The notes under the pieces were generated by a model that had not been told where the DNA came from, ran no database searches, and worked only from the letters and a program-made list of their open reading frames with translations. The translations under genes were made by a program, and so were the position numbers. A DNA stretch of 64,000 nucleotides from Sphingobium yanoikuyae (GTDB lineage Bacteria; Pseudomonadota; Alphaproteobacteria; Sphingomonadales; Sphingomonadaceae), in contig NZ_CP053022.1 of assembly GCF_013001025.1 (NCBI RefSeq), forward strand, positions 248,001 through 312,000, given 5' to 3'. This document shows positions 45,593 through 54,001 of the stretch, piece after piece (the first letter of the stretch is position 1; the number at the start of each line of letters is the position of its first letter).

Positions 45593-46255
45593 ATGAAGGA
45601 TGACATATCGGCTTCGACCCAGGCACCTCGTCTCTCGGACGCTGAGTTCAAGGCACAGCTTGCCGCTGTTCTTCCCCAACTTCGTGCTTTTGCGCGCAGC
45701 CTGGCGGGCAACCGGGATACGGCGGACGATCTTGTCCAGGAGACGATGCTCAAGGCCTGGCGCGCGCGTGAGCGCTATGTCGCGGGCACGAATTTCCGGG
45801 CCTGGGCCTTCGTTATTCTGCGCAACCATTTTCTGAGCGAGATGCGGCGCAAGCGGTTCGTCGGCGAATGGGACGAGCTCGTCGCCGATCGCGTCCTTGC
45901 CGCGCCCGCCGACCAGGAAAAGAGCGTCGAGCTGCGCGACATGATGCGCGCATTGATGCAATTGCCCGTACCGCAGCGAGAGGCGCTGATCCTGGTTGGC
46001 GCGGGCGGCATCTCCTATGAGGAGACGGCCGAGATTGTCGGGGTTGCTGTCGGGACGATCAAGAGCCGTGTCGCAAGAGCGCGGGTCGCGCTCGAACAAT
46101 TGCTCGATGGCGGCAACCTTGAAAATAATCGGGCTGAAGTCAGCACGCAGGACAATGTCGTGGTGAGCATCTTCGATTATCTGGAATCGATCCGTGCGCA
46201 GCATGGGCTCGCCGCGAAGCCGTTCGACATCTCTCAACTGGCGAAAGCTGCCTGA
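45593..46255 (+). CDS. ecfG: EcfG-family general stress sigma factor
   Basis: A 220-residue ECF sigma factor. Region 2 (FARSLAGNRDTADDLVQETM, then RAWAFVILRNHFLSEMRRKR) and region 4 (LPVPQREALILVGAGGISYE, then GTIKSRVARARVALE) match EcfG. ATG 45593 follows GGAGGG; an in-frame ATG at 45578 is part of that ribosome site. The usual partners NepR and PhyR are not adjacent, so this may be a second EcfG paralogue. Its own promoter and several genes in the window carry the EcfG consensus. Confidence 0.88.
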   Translation: MKDDISASTQAPRLSDAEFKAQLAAVLPQLRAFARSLAGNRDTADDLVQETMLKAWRARERYVAGTNFRAWAFVILRNHFLSEMRRKRFVGEWDELVADRVLAAPADQEKSVELRDMMRALMQLPVPQREALILVGAGGISYEETAEIVGVAVGTIKSRVARARVALEQLLDGGNLENNRAEVSTQDNVVVSIFDYLESIRAQHGLAAKPFDISQLAKAA

Positions 46256-46279
46256 TTTTCGTTCTGGGAAGCCTGCCGG

Positions 46280-46651
46280 TCACTCCTTGTCGGCCGGTAG
46301 AGGAGTGGGCAGGCCATGGTCTTGTGTCGCCTCGACGAGGTCGAGCCACCGGATAGGTTTGGCAATGACGGGTGCACCAAGGTCTGCAATCCTCGCCTGT
46401 TCCGGGGTGCCAGTGATATAGACTACCGGAATATCGCCAGGGCGCGAACGGATCGCCTTTACCGCCCCTGGCCCGCTTCCCTCCGCCAGATTGACGTCGG
46501 ACGCGATGAGATGAGGCTTGTGATCGAGCGCCTCACGGACAGCCTCGGCCTGGGTGGCCGCTACAGAGCAACTGTCGGCGCCTAGTTCCTCCAGAAACAT
46601 CGGGAGATGCATGGCGAGGATCGCTTCGTCTTCTGTGATCAGGATATGCAT
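46280..46651 (-). CDS. Single-domain response regulator
   Basis: A 123-residue stand-alone receiver: acidic residues in ITEDEAI, phospho-Asp in IASDVNLAEGSGPGA, Thr in VYITGTPE and Lys in VIAKPIRW. There is no output domain. It lies convergent to the EcfG gene and probably relays phosphate in stress signalling. An EcfG-like promoter (GGAAC-N17-CATT) lies upstream. ATG 46651 gives the receiver start MHILITEDEA. Confidence 0.82.
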   Translation of the reverse strand: MHILITEDEAILAMHLPMFLEELGADSCSVAATQAEAVREALDHKPHLIASDVNLAEGSGPGAVKAIRSRPGDIPVVYITGTPEQARIADLGAPVIAKPIRWLDLVEATQDHGLPTPLPADKE

Positions 46652-46679
46652 GGACCATCTCCTGCTCTCCCCCGGAGCG

Positions 46680-46705
46680 AATGGCGCCGATTGATGCATG
46701 GTTCC
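46680..46705 (-). promoter_or_regulatory. EcfG-like promoter of the single-domain receiver
   Basis: Minus-strand GGAAC (46705-46701), 17 bp, CATT (46683-46680), one mismatch in the -10 element. It lies 28 bp before the receiver start. Confidence 0.5.
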
Positions 46706-46763
46706 GTGTGCCGGCTCCATTCACGACGAGCGGGGTGGTGGCTGCGTTGGTGGGAGGCGCTCC

Positions 46764-47300
46764 CTACCAATGACGAACCCGGCCGGTATCGACATGCACG
46801 AAATTGCTTTCCGGATAATAGCCTACGCCGCCTGCGCGCAGCGAGAGGGCAGCCTTGTGAAGGTTTGTGAGGCGCACATTTTTGAGCCTTATGTCCACGG
46901 CCTTGCCAAGCACATGCTGGCTCTTGGAGGCAACGCCCGATGAGCTGCGATGCAGCCTGCCATTGGTCCTGGGCGAACGATAGCCCGAAATCAGGGTGAA
47001 ATAGGCGCGCTTGTCGGCTCCGGTCGCTGCCTGGAGAAGGACGAGTGCATCGAGCAGACTCGTATCCATCCTAATCGCCTCGCCTGTACGCCAGTCGCGC
47101 ATGAAATGATTGAGCTCGGCGATGCCGTCCCGGCGGAAACGCCCGCCGGAAAAATAGCAGATGTCGATATGCTCGGAATTATGCAGGTTGCGAAAGGCAA
47201 GCCGTCTTTCCGGAATGGCCGCCCAGGCGGCGGCTGGAAACAACTGCGCCATGCCGCAGGCCGCGGTGCCAAACAGCACCGACCGTCGATCGAATATCAT
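46764..47300 (-). CDS. DUF882/YcbK-like murein endopeptidase (M15A-like)
   Basis: A 178-residue exported protein. The N-terminus (MIFDRRSVLFGTAACGMAQL) has an R-R and hydrophobic core resembling a Tat signal. The zinc site of the M15 fold is visible: SQHVLGKAVDIRL and FVHVDTG. It likely cuts peptidoglycan cross-links in the periplasm. It is divergent from the L,D-transpeptidase gene at 47392. Confidence 0.85.
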   Translation of the reverse strand: MIFDRRSVLFGTAACGMAQLFPAAAWAAIPERRLAFRNLHNSEHIDICYFSGGRFRRDGIAELNHFMRDWRTGEAIRMDTSLLDALVLLQAATGADKRAYFTLISGYRSPRTNGRLHRSSSGVASKSQHVLGKAVDIRLKNVRLTNLHKAALSLRAGGVGYYPESNFVHVDTGRVRHW

Positions 47301-47391
47301 AAATGTCGTTGGTCCCGAACATGTTTCAGGGAGATAAAGGCCGCTCGCAAGCGTTGCCTATGTTCCTGTCATATAAGGTGTTTCTGGCGAC

Positions 47392-48429
47392 GTGAAAAGA
47401 TCGGTTCCATGGCAATTTCGGATTTTGGCCTCGGTTGGTCTCATTTTTGCGACGTCCGCGCAGGCCGCCGCACCTGCCAGGGATCAGACAGGCGCTCCGG
47501 CGAGCCTTCCGGCAGGCATCGATCCGGCCATATTCCAGGCCCAGGTCCAGCTTGATCGAGCGGGCTTTGCGCCCGGCATCATCGATGGAAAACATGGCCG
47601 CTTCTTCGTAGCCGCTCTCAAGGCCTTTCAGGAGGCACGGGGCCTTGAACAAAGCGGCGTGCTGGATGCCGCGAGCCGCAAGGCACTGGCGAGCGAGCGG
47701 GCGCCCACGCTCATTCGCATGGTTCTAAGAGCGCAAGCGCTGGAAGCACCTTTCACGCCCGACATTCCCTCGAGGATCGTCGATCAGGCCTCATTGCCTT
47801 TTCTGGGCTATCGCAACCTGCTCGAGAAGCTGTCCGAACGTTTCCATACAAGCAGCGATACCCTCCTGCAGCTCAATCCCGGTCTCAAGACGCCCAGAGC
47901 GGGGATGGAATTACTGCTGCCGGGACTTATCCCCTCTGATCGGGTCTATGATCCGGGCCTCCCGGCCCGGTGGCGGGACATGCTGTCGGATCTCAATATA
48001 AGTGCGAGCCAGCCCCGCGCAGCCAGGATCATCGTCAGCAAATCGCAAAGCGTGCTCAGGGTCCTTGACGCACAAGGCCGGCTCATTGCGCAATTCCCCG
48101 CGACGACGGGCAGCGATCATGATCCGCTGCCGCTGGGGCAATGGAGGGTCCGGACAACCGCCTTCATGCCCACCTATCATTATAACCCCGATCTCTTCTG
48201 GGACGCGGACAGCAGCGACCAAAAGGCGCAGCTGAGCGCAGGGCCCAACAATCCCGTGGGGGTCGTCTGGATCGATCTCGACAAGCCCCATTATGGCATC
48301 CACGGAACCCCCGAACCCAGCCTGATCGGCCGTTCGCAAAGTCATGGCTGCATTCGCCTGAGCAATTGGGACGCAGCCCGTCTCGCCCAGATGCTGCAGG
48401 CCGACACGCCTGCCGAATTTGTCGCCTGA
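47392..48429 (+). CDS. L,D-transpeptidase with peptidoglycan-binding and LysM-like regions
   Basis: A 345-residue exported protein starting at GTG 47392 with a signal peptide (ILASVGLIFATSAQA). Residues about 45-95 form a peptidoglycan-binding domain (VQLDRAGFAPGIIDGKHGRF), followed by a LysM-like part (LLEKLSERFHTSSDTLLQLN). The YkuD catalytic domain has HGTPEPSLIGRSQSHGCIRL with His and Cys. It makes 3-3 cross-links or attaches lipoproteins to peptidoglycan. Confidence 0.88.
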   Translation: MKRSVPWQFRILASVGLIFATSAQAAAPARDQTGAPASLPAGIDPAIFQAQVQLDRAGFAPGIIDGKHGRFFVAALKAFQEARGLEQSGVLDAASRKALASERAPTLIRMVLRAQALEAPFTPDIPSRIVDQASLPFLGYRNLLEKLSERFHTSSDTLLQLNPGLKTPRAGMELLLPGLIPSDRVYDPGLPARWRDMLSDLNISASQPRAARIIVSKSQSVLRVLDAQGRLIAQFPATTGSDHDPLPLGQWRVRTTAFMPTYHYNPDLFWDADSSDQKAQLSAGPNNPVGVVWIDLDKPHYGIHGTPEPSLIGRSQSHGCIRLSNWDAARLAQMLQADTPAEFVA

Positions 48430-48537
48430 GGGGCGTCGTCGTGCCTGTGGCGTCCGATCAATGGCAAGGCCGCGCCGATGCGCCGGAGCCTCGATCACGG
48501 TCGCGCGTTGCAGGAAAGAGCTTGTAAGGAGAAATGC

Positions 48538-49983
48538 GTGCCCAAGTCCCTTTTCGCCCTTCCGATGGTCGCCATTGCCCTGACCCTGGCGGCTTGCGGC
48601 AGCCAGTCGGGCAGCGGAGACCGGGCCGACACGGCGTCGGCGCAGCGGCAAGCGCAGTGGAACGAGGACGCAGTCCATGATCTCAAGCAGGCCATTGACA
48701 GTCGCGCCGCGCATGGCCTCGACCATCTTTCCTTCGCCGTTGAAGGCAAGCCAGGAACAGGCGCCGGGCAGGACGCGCTTACCCGTAGCGCCCTGCGCTA
48801 TGCCAGGGCGCTAGCTGGTGGCGCGAGCGACCCCAAGAAGCTCTATAAGGTCTATACATTGGGCGCCCCCAGGCCGGATCTCGAACGCGGGCTGAAAGAC
48901 GCGCTGGCATCGGGCAAGCTGCGCGGCTGGCTCGATGGCCTTGCGCCGCAGGAGGAAGACTATCGCAATCTTTCCAGGGCCTATCTGGCGCTTGGGAAGC
49001 GGGGAAGCGATAGCGCAAAACCCATCCCGGACGCAGGAAAGCCGATCGATCCTGGAACATCCGACCGCCGCATGCCCGCGATCGAACGGCAGCTGGTGGC
49101 GTCGGGCTATCTGGATCGGGCCGGCAATGCCGGCGATCGCTACGCCGCGCCACTGGTGCGCGCCGTCAAGCATATGCAGGTCGATTATGGCATCAAGCCC
49201 GATGGCGTGATCGGTGAAAAGGCCCTTGAAATCCTCAACCTGTCGGATGCCGATCGGGCCCGGGAAATCGCCGTTGCCATGGAGCGGATGCGGTGGCTTG
49301 ACCGGGCGCCGGCCGGAACGCGGATCGACGTCAACCTCGCCGCCGCGCGCCTCACTTATTGGCGCGACGGGAAGATTGCCGACACGCGCAAGGTGGTGGT
49401 GGGCGAACCGGACACCGAAACGCCCCAGCTGGGGTCGCCCATCTATCGGCTGGTCGCCAATCCGACCTGGACGGTTCCTCGATCGATCCAGAACAAGGAG
49501 ATCGCAGGCAAGGGCGCTAGCTACATGAAGCGCAACAACATGGTCTGGAAGGATGGCTGGATCGTCCAGCAGCCCGGCCCCGAAAACTCGCTGGGGCTGG
49601 TCAAGTTCGACATGAAGAACGACCATGAAATCTATCTTCATGATACGCCGGCCAAGCAGTTGTTCGCCGAGGTCCAGCGCCAGCGCAGCCATGGCTGTGT
49701 CCGGGTCGATGATGCGGTGGGTTTTGCCGAGAAGATCGCCCGGGACGAAGGCATTCTGGATCAATGGAACAAGGCGCGCGCGACGGGCAAGGAAGGCTTT
49801 GTCGAACTGCCGCGGGAGATCCCGGTTCGCCTGTTCTATTCGACGATATTGTTCGACGATGAAGGGGCGCCCGTGATCCGCGCCGACCCTTATGGCTGGA
49901 ATGATCGAGTGGCAGGGGCGCTTGGTTTTGGCCAGCGGCAGGGCTCCCGCCTTCGGGCCGGGGGCGATGATGTCGGCCCCTGA
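48538..49983 (+). CDS. L,D-transpeptidase lipoprotein, YcbB type
   Basis: A 481-residue enzyme. GTG 48538 follows AAGGAG and begins a lipoprotein signal ending LTLAACGS. A peptidoglycan-binding-like helical part (VRAVKHMQVDYGIKPDGVIG) precedes the YkuD domain with VDDA/SHGC catalytic region (RQRSHGCVRVDDAVGF). The scaffold layout is that of YcbB/LdtD. It follows the smaller L,D-transpeptidase on the same strand. Together with the DUF882 gene it forms an envelope-remodelling set beside EcfG. Confidence 0.88.
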   Translation: MPKSLFALPMVAIALTLAACGSQSGSGDRADTASAQRQAQWNEDAVHDLKQAIDSRAAHGLDHLSFAVEGKPGTGAGQDALTRSALRYARALAGGASDPKKLYKVYTLGAPRPDLERGLKDALASGKLRGWLDGLAPQEEDYRNLSRAYLALGKRGSDSAKPIPDAGKPIDPGTSDRRMPAIERQLVASGYLDRAGNAGDRYAAPLVRAVKHMQVDYGIKPDGVIGEKALEILNLSDADRAREIAVAMERMRWLDRAPAGTRIDVNLAAARLTYWRDGKIADTRKVVVGEPDTETPQLGSPIYRLVANPTWTVPRSIQNKEIAGKGASYMKRNNMVWKDGWIVQQPGPENSLGLVKFDMKNDHEIYLHDTPAKQLFAEVQRQRSHGCVRVDDAVGFAEKIARDEGILDQWNKARATGKEGFVELPREIPVRLFYSTILFDDEGAPVIRADPYGWNDRVAGALGFGQRQGSRLRAGGDDVGP

Positions 49984-50060
49984 TGGGCTGCCGCGGCGGA
50001 CGCGCGCAGACCATGGGCGAGCCTGTGCCCCGGGCGTGGTGGCAGCGGGCTGACAATAGG

Positions 50061-50324
50061 CTAGGGCTGACTCACGTGGACCGAGGCGAGGCCCAGCCAG
50101 GCCGCCATGATGCTGAGTTCTTCGAGCAGGGCGTCATGGGCGTCCGGAGGGGCGTCGGGCTCCAGATGCACCGAACGCGCGAGCAGAACTGAGGCCTCCA
50201 GATCGACGCTGGTAACCAGGCGGTCGCCCGTGAGGAACGGCAATACATAATAGCCGCTTATATCTACTCCCAGACGGTCAATGGCCGTCCCGGCAAGTTC
50301 GCAGATACTTACTCGAACGATCAA
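50061..50324 (-). pseudogene. YcaQ-like DNA repair protein, C-terminal fragment
   Basis: The frame contains GYYVLPFLTGDRLVTSVDLE and ends ELSIMAAWLGLASVHVSQP, matching the C-terminus of winged-helix YcaQ/AlkX interstrand-crosslink glycosylases. The upstream part is missing at the IS66-type end at 50337. Confidence 0.6.
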
Positions 50325-50336
50325 GACTGGACCATT

Positions 50337-50645
50337 GTAAGCGTGGCCTGAGCACCGCAGCTATGCGGCTTGAGCGACGTCTTGCTCGCTCGGCTGCCAG
50401 TTCCACGGCATGAGTTCGTCCCAGCGAGTAGCGGGCCAGTCGCCAGCGATCTTCTCGATGACATCGGCGATGTAGGCCTGCGGTTCGATGCCGTTGAGCT
50501 TGGCGGTCTCGATGACGGAATAGATGGCCGCAGCCCGTTCGCCGCCAGCCTTCGATCCGGCAAAGATCCAGTTCTTGCGGCCGATCGCCACGGGGCGGAT
50601 CGCGCGCTCGGCGATGTTGTTGTCGATCTCGGCAACGCCTGAGCC
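50337..50645 (-). mobile_element. IS66-family remnant (one end and the transposase C-terminus)
   Basis: The left boundary GTAAGCG at 50337 is the canonical IS66 end. Inside is the C-terminal part of TnpC: EIDNNIAERAIRPVAIGRKN and GERAAAIYSVIETAKLNGIE (frame 50361 to about 50640). The other end and the rest of the transposase are missing; the sequence passes directly into a GAF-domain frame at about 50645. The ends do not form a complete element, so it is immobile. Confidence 0.8.
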
Positions 50646-51094
50646 GATCGAATTCCGGTTTTGCGAAATGCCGCCAGATCCGGTGTGCCAGCGATATCTT
50701 CCCATTCTTCGAAGTCAGGAATGATCGCGCGCTGGCCGAATTTCAGAGCAAGCGTGCAACTACTATAAGCGCGCGGGTTTACCCATTGCCAGAAACCAAC
50801 CGCCTCGGACGGCAGGCCGCGATGCGCGAGAAGCTGGAGTTCTCCGCCATGGCCCGAAGGATCGTCTATTGGGCAAAGAAGTTGCATCGTGCCGAACTGC
50901 GAACCTGTAATGGCCACAGCCGCCTCAACAATCTTACCGTAGAGTTCAAATCGGTCTTGCTCGCCTATAAGGGCGACGCTGATGCTGTGCAGCAAATCGA
51001 TGTCGGAGAGGCTGCCCTTGCTCGGATCGGCGGTGTCGCCAATCGGCAGCACCTGCGTACCTTGCTGTAAGATCGACATTCTGAAAGTCCCCAT
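50645..51094 (-). pseudogene. GAF-domain sensor fragment
   Basis: The first 150 or so codons of a GAF protein (SISVALIGEQDRFELYGKIV, then GSQFGTMQLL and RGLPSEAVGFWQWVN) end at FRKTGIRSA, where the IS66 remnant begins. It probably belonged to a GAF/HWE histidine kinase like the adjacent phytochrome. The start (51094 or 51079) is uncertain. Confidence 0.65.
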
Positions 51095-51194
51095 GAGCGA
51101 CATGCCTCGACGCACTTAGGGGCAAAATCCGCCGTCTCTCAGGAAGTTCCTTTATCCCAGAGGTCTGCGCGCCTCTGGGACAAGCTGGTTCGGA

Positions 51195-53786
51195 TCAGGC
51201 GAACAGCTCCTGCACAGCCTTTGCCACATTATGTGTAGTGTAGGGCTTTTGCACGACCATGGCCGACCTGTGTTCCATGGGAAGGCTTGCCTGCTCACCA
51301 TAGCCTGACGCGAAGAAATAAGGGACGCCTTGCTCTTGCAGCCTGTCGGCGATCCCGAGACTTGTCTGATCGCCCAGGTTGATGTCGAGGATCGCGAAGT
51401 CGAAGCGGGCTTCATCAAGCAGATCATGGGCCGCCTCTGCGATGGACGCGGTGGATACAGAAGCGCCCAAGCGGTTGAGGATGTCTTCGGCATCCAGCGC
51501 GATGATGAGGCTGTCCTCAACCAGCAGCACTGATTTCTGGCCGGCCACCCCGATGTCGACGGGGTGCTGACTTGACACGTTCGAGCGCTGGATGTGGATC
51601 GTGGGACCATCAACCTTGCGAGCGTCGGAGACGTGCCGGGAAGGAATGAGAAACTCGGCGCGCACACCCTCTGGGGCATATTCTATGTTTGCCTGACCTC
51701 CCAAATCATATGGGACCGAGCGTTTGATGATGGTCGTTCCAAAACCCTTCCGCTTGGGCGCCTGGACGGTTGGACCGCCGCTTTCCTGCCACACAAACCG
51801 CAGGTCGCCCTTATGATCGCGCGACCAGTCGATATGGACTTCGCCCGTTCCCGACAGGCTGCCATATTTCGTGGAGTTGGTGACGAGTTCATGGACCACC
51901 AGAGCCATAGTCGAATAGGCCTGGGGATTGATGAGCGTCGGTGTGCCATTGGCAATGATCGCACTTTGCCGGTCGGCGGCAAAAGCCGCCGCTTCGGCAT
52001 CGATCAGAGCGCCGAGCGGTGCCGGCCCCCAATGGTCATCGGTGATCTGGTTATGCGCCCGCGCCAGCGCATGAATTCGGCCATCAACGAGACGGACAAA
52101 TTCTTTCACCTCGGGACTGTCGGGCTGAGACTGCCGGATCAAACCACGGATCACGCCGAGAATATTGCGCACACGGTGATTAAGCTCTGCGATCAGCATT
52201 TCCTGACGCGCGGTCGACTGACGCCGTTCGGCGGCCGCCTCATCGGCCAGACGCAACACAACCTCGATCAGGGTCGCGCGCAAAGTCTCCGCGACACGTA
52301 ACTCGGATTCCGTGAACGGCTCGGCATGCCCTTCCACGGTCTCTTTCCATTCAGCGAAACTTTCGCGCGGGGTGAGACGAGGGCCGTTAGGGCCATATTC
52401 AATTGGCTTATGGGGATCGCCTGCCCAACGGACCGACTGCTTGAGTTCCTTTCGGAACAGCATGACATAGTCGCGAGGTGAGCGAGAAATCGGAATCGCA
52501 AGGAGGCCAGCGGCCTGCTCGGCATATTCATCAGCACCATCGACAAGGCTGCCGATTGTATCGGTGGTGAAGACACGGCCAGCGGCCAGCCCGTTCAATG
52601 CCCTGACGATGCGTCGAAACTCTTCCGTCGGCGGGGTGACACCGGAGAAGGCGTAGTTGCCGTTGATCCAGACGCCGACGCCGTCAGCGGGGATTGCGCT
52701 CGTCAGAATGTCTCCAAGCCAATCGGGATCTTGCAGCAGCGTCTCGTCCGATGCCACCGCACCAAGCAGCTGATCAGAGATGTTGCGAGCGCGCTCCTCG
52801 TATTCGGCAACCTGGCGACGTTCGCGCGATTCGAGGCGCATTGCGAACATTTCCGCGAACAGCTCACACACCGAACGGCGTTCGAACGTCGGCGAGCGCG
52901 GCGAATAATGGTGACAGGCGAACAGCCCCCAGAGCTTGTCGTCGACCACGATCGAGATCGACAGGGAGGCTGCCACTCCCATGTTCTTCAAATACTCGAT
53001 ATGAATTGGCGAAACCGATCGCAGAATCGAGAGCGACAGATCAAGGCGCTTACCCGACCGATCAATCTCGGGGACGACGGGCACCGGCTGCGCGTCCACA
53101 TCGCGTATCACACGGACGAGGTTGCGCTTGTAGAGCTCGCGCGCCTGGCGGGGGATGTCGCTGGCCGGATAGTTCAGCCCCAGGAAGCTGCCGATGCCTG
53201 TTTTACTCGCCTCGGCGACGACAGCACCGGCGCCGGAGGCTGCAAATTTATAGACCATGACCCGATCGTAACCAAGCAGGGCGCGCACCTGCCGGGCGCC
53301 CTCGCGGAAGAACGCCGTCATGTCTTTGGTGCGGTCGAGCCGTGACATCATCCCGCGAACCGCATTGGTGGCATCGCCACCTGCAGCCGAGCCGGGTTCC
53401 GCTTCGATGACGATCTGACCGTTCGAGAAGTGAACTGCCACATCGTAAGGCTGGCCAGATGTGCCGATCTGGCAGGCAAACAGACGCTCAACCATATCGG
53501 GCTCAGCCAGCAGGGAAATACGGTTGCGCAGGTCATGCAGGAAGGTCGCGGGAACATAGTCTGGCAGCGGCGCGCCAATCAGCGCCTCCGGATCGGAGCC
53601 CAGAAGATCGCGGATGTTTGCGGATACCCGGGCAATGATCCAATCAGTGCTGACCGCGATCAGGAAGCCGGGCTGCTGGATCGCGCCGAGAAGATGGATT
53701 GGCTCACGATCACAGTTCGTCAGATCGGTCTTGTCAAAATCCGCCACGCTGTCCCCAAGGTCTTTGAAAGTGCAAAGATCCGGCAT
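51195..53786 (-). CDS. Bacteriophytochrome HWE histidine kinase with receiver domain
   Basis: About 863 residues from ATG 53786. The PAS domain carries the biliverdin-binding Cys (residue 25 in TNCDREPIHLLGAIQ). GAF (YPASDIPRQARELY; SPIHIEYLKNMGVA) and PHY domains follow. The kinase is of the HWE type (ELNHRVRNILGVIRGLIRQS), with a C-terminal receiver (phospho-Asp in FAILDINLGDQ, Lys in VVQKPY). It senses red/far-red light and autophosphorylates. Its HWE output resembles kinases that feed PhyR-EcfG signalling, so it may link light to the general stress response here (inference). Confidence 0.92.
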   Translation of the reverse strand: MPDLCTFKDLGDSVADFDKTDLTNCDREPIHLLGAIQQPGFLIAVSTDWIIARVSANIRDLLGSDPEALIGAPLPDYVPATFLHDLRNRISLLAEPDMVERLFACQIGTSGQPYDVAVHFSNGQIVIEAEPGSAAGGDATNAVRGMMSRLDRTKDMTAFFREGARQVRALLGYDRVMVYKFAASGAGAVVAEASKTGIGSFLGLNYPASDIPRQARELYKRNLVRVIRDVDAQPVPVVPEIDRSGKRLDLSLSILRSVSPIHIEYLKNMGVAASLSISIVVDDKLWGLFACHHYSPRSPTFERRSVCELFAEMFAMRLESRERRQVAEYEERARNISDQLLGAVASDETLLQDPDWLGDILTSAIPADGVGVWINGNYAFSGVTPPTEEFRRIVRALNGLAAGRVFTTDTIGSLVDGADEYAEQAAGLLAIPISRSPRDYVMLFRKELKQSVRWAGDPHKPIEYGPNGPRLTPRESFAEWKETVEGHAEPFTESELRVAETLRATLIEVVLRLADEAAAERRQSTARQEMLIAELNHRVRNILGVIRGLIRQSQPDSPEVKEFVRLVDGRIHALARAHNQITDDHWGPAPLGALIDAEAAAFAADRQSAIIANGTPTLINPQAYSTMALVVHELVTNSTKYGSLSGTGEVHIDWSRDHKGDLRFVWQESGGPTVQAPKRKGFGTTIIKRSVPYDLGGQANIEYAPEGVRAEFLIPSRHVSDARKVDGPTIHIQRSNVSSQHPVDIGVAGQKSVLLVEDSLIIALDAEDILNRLGASVSTASIAEAAHDLLDEARFDFAILDINLGDQTSLGIADRLQEQGVPYFFASGYGEQASLPMEHRSAMVVQKPYTTHNVAKAVQELFA

Positions 53787-54001
53787 GCGCCCGGTTCGCC
53801 TATCGGGCGCATCCTTAACTCTGTCCAGCTCAATTTGGTTTCGCAATGCTGCCAGACACCGGGGATGGCATTGCACCTTGATCGAGATCAGTGATGGCGA
53901 GTTACTCCGGTCATAAATCCCCTGCGAGCCGATAATCCGGCCATCGACTGTGACTCAATTACCTTATCATAAAATCCAAGGCGATCTGACATACTCTTAA
54001 C

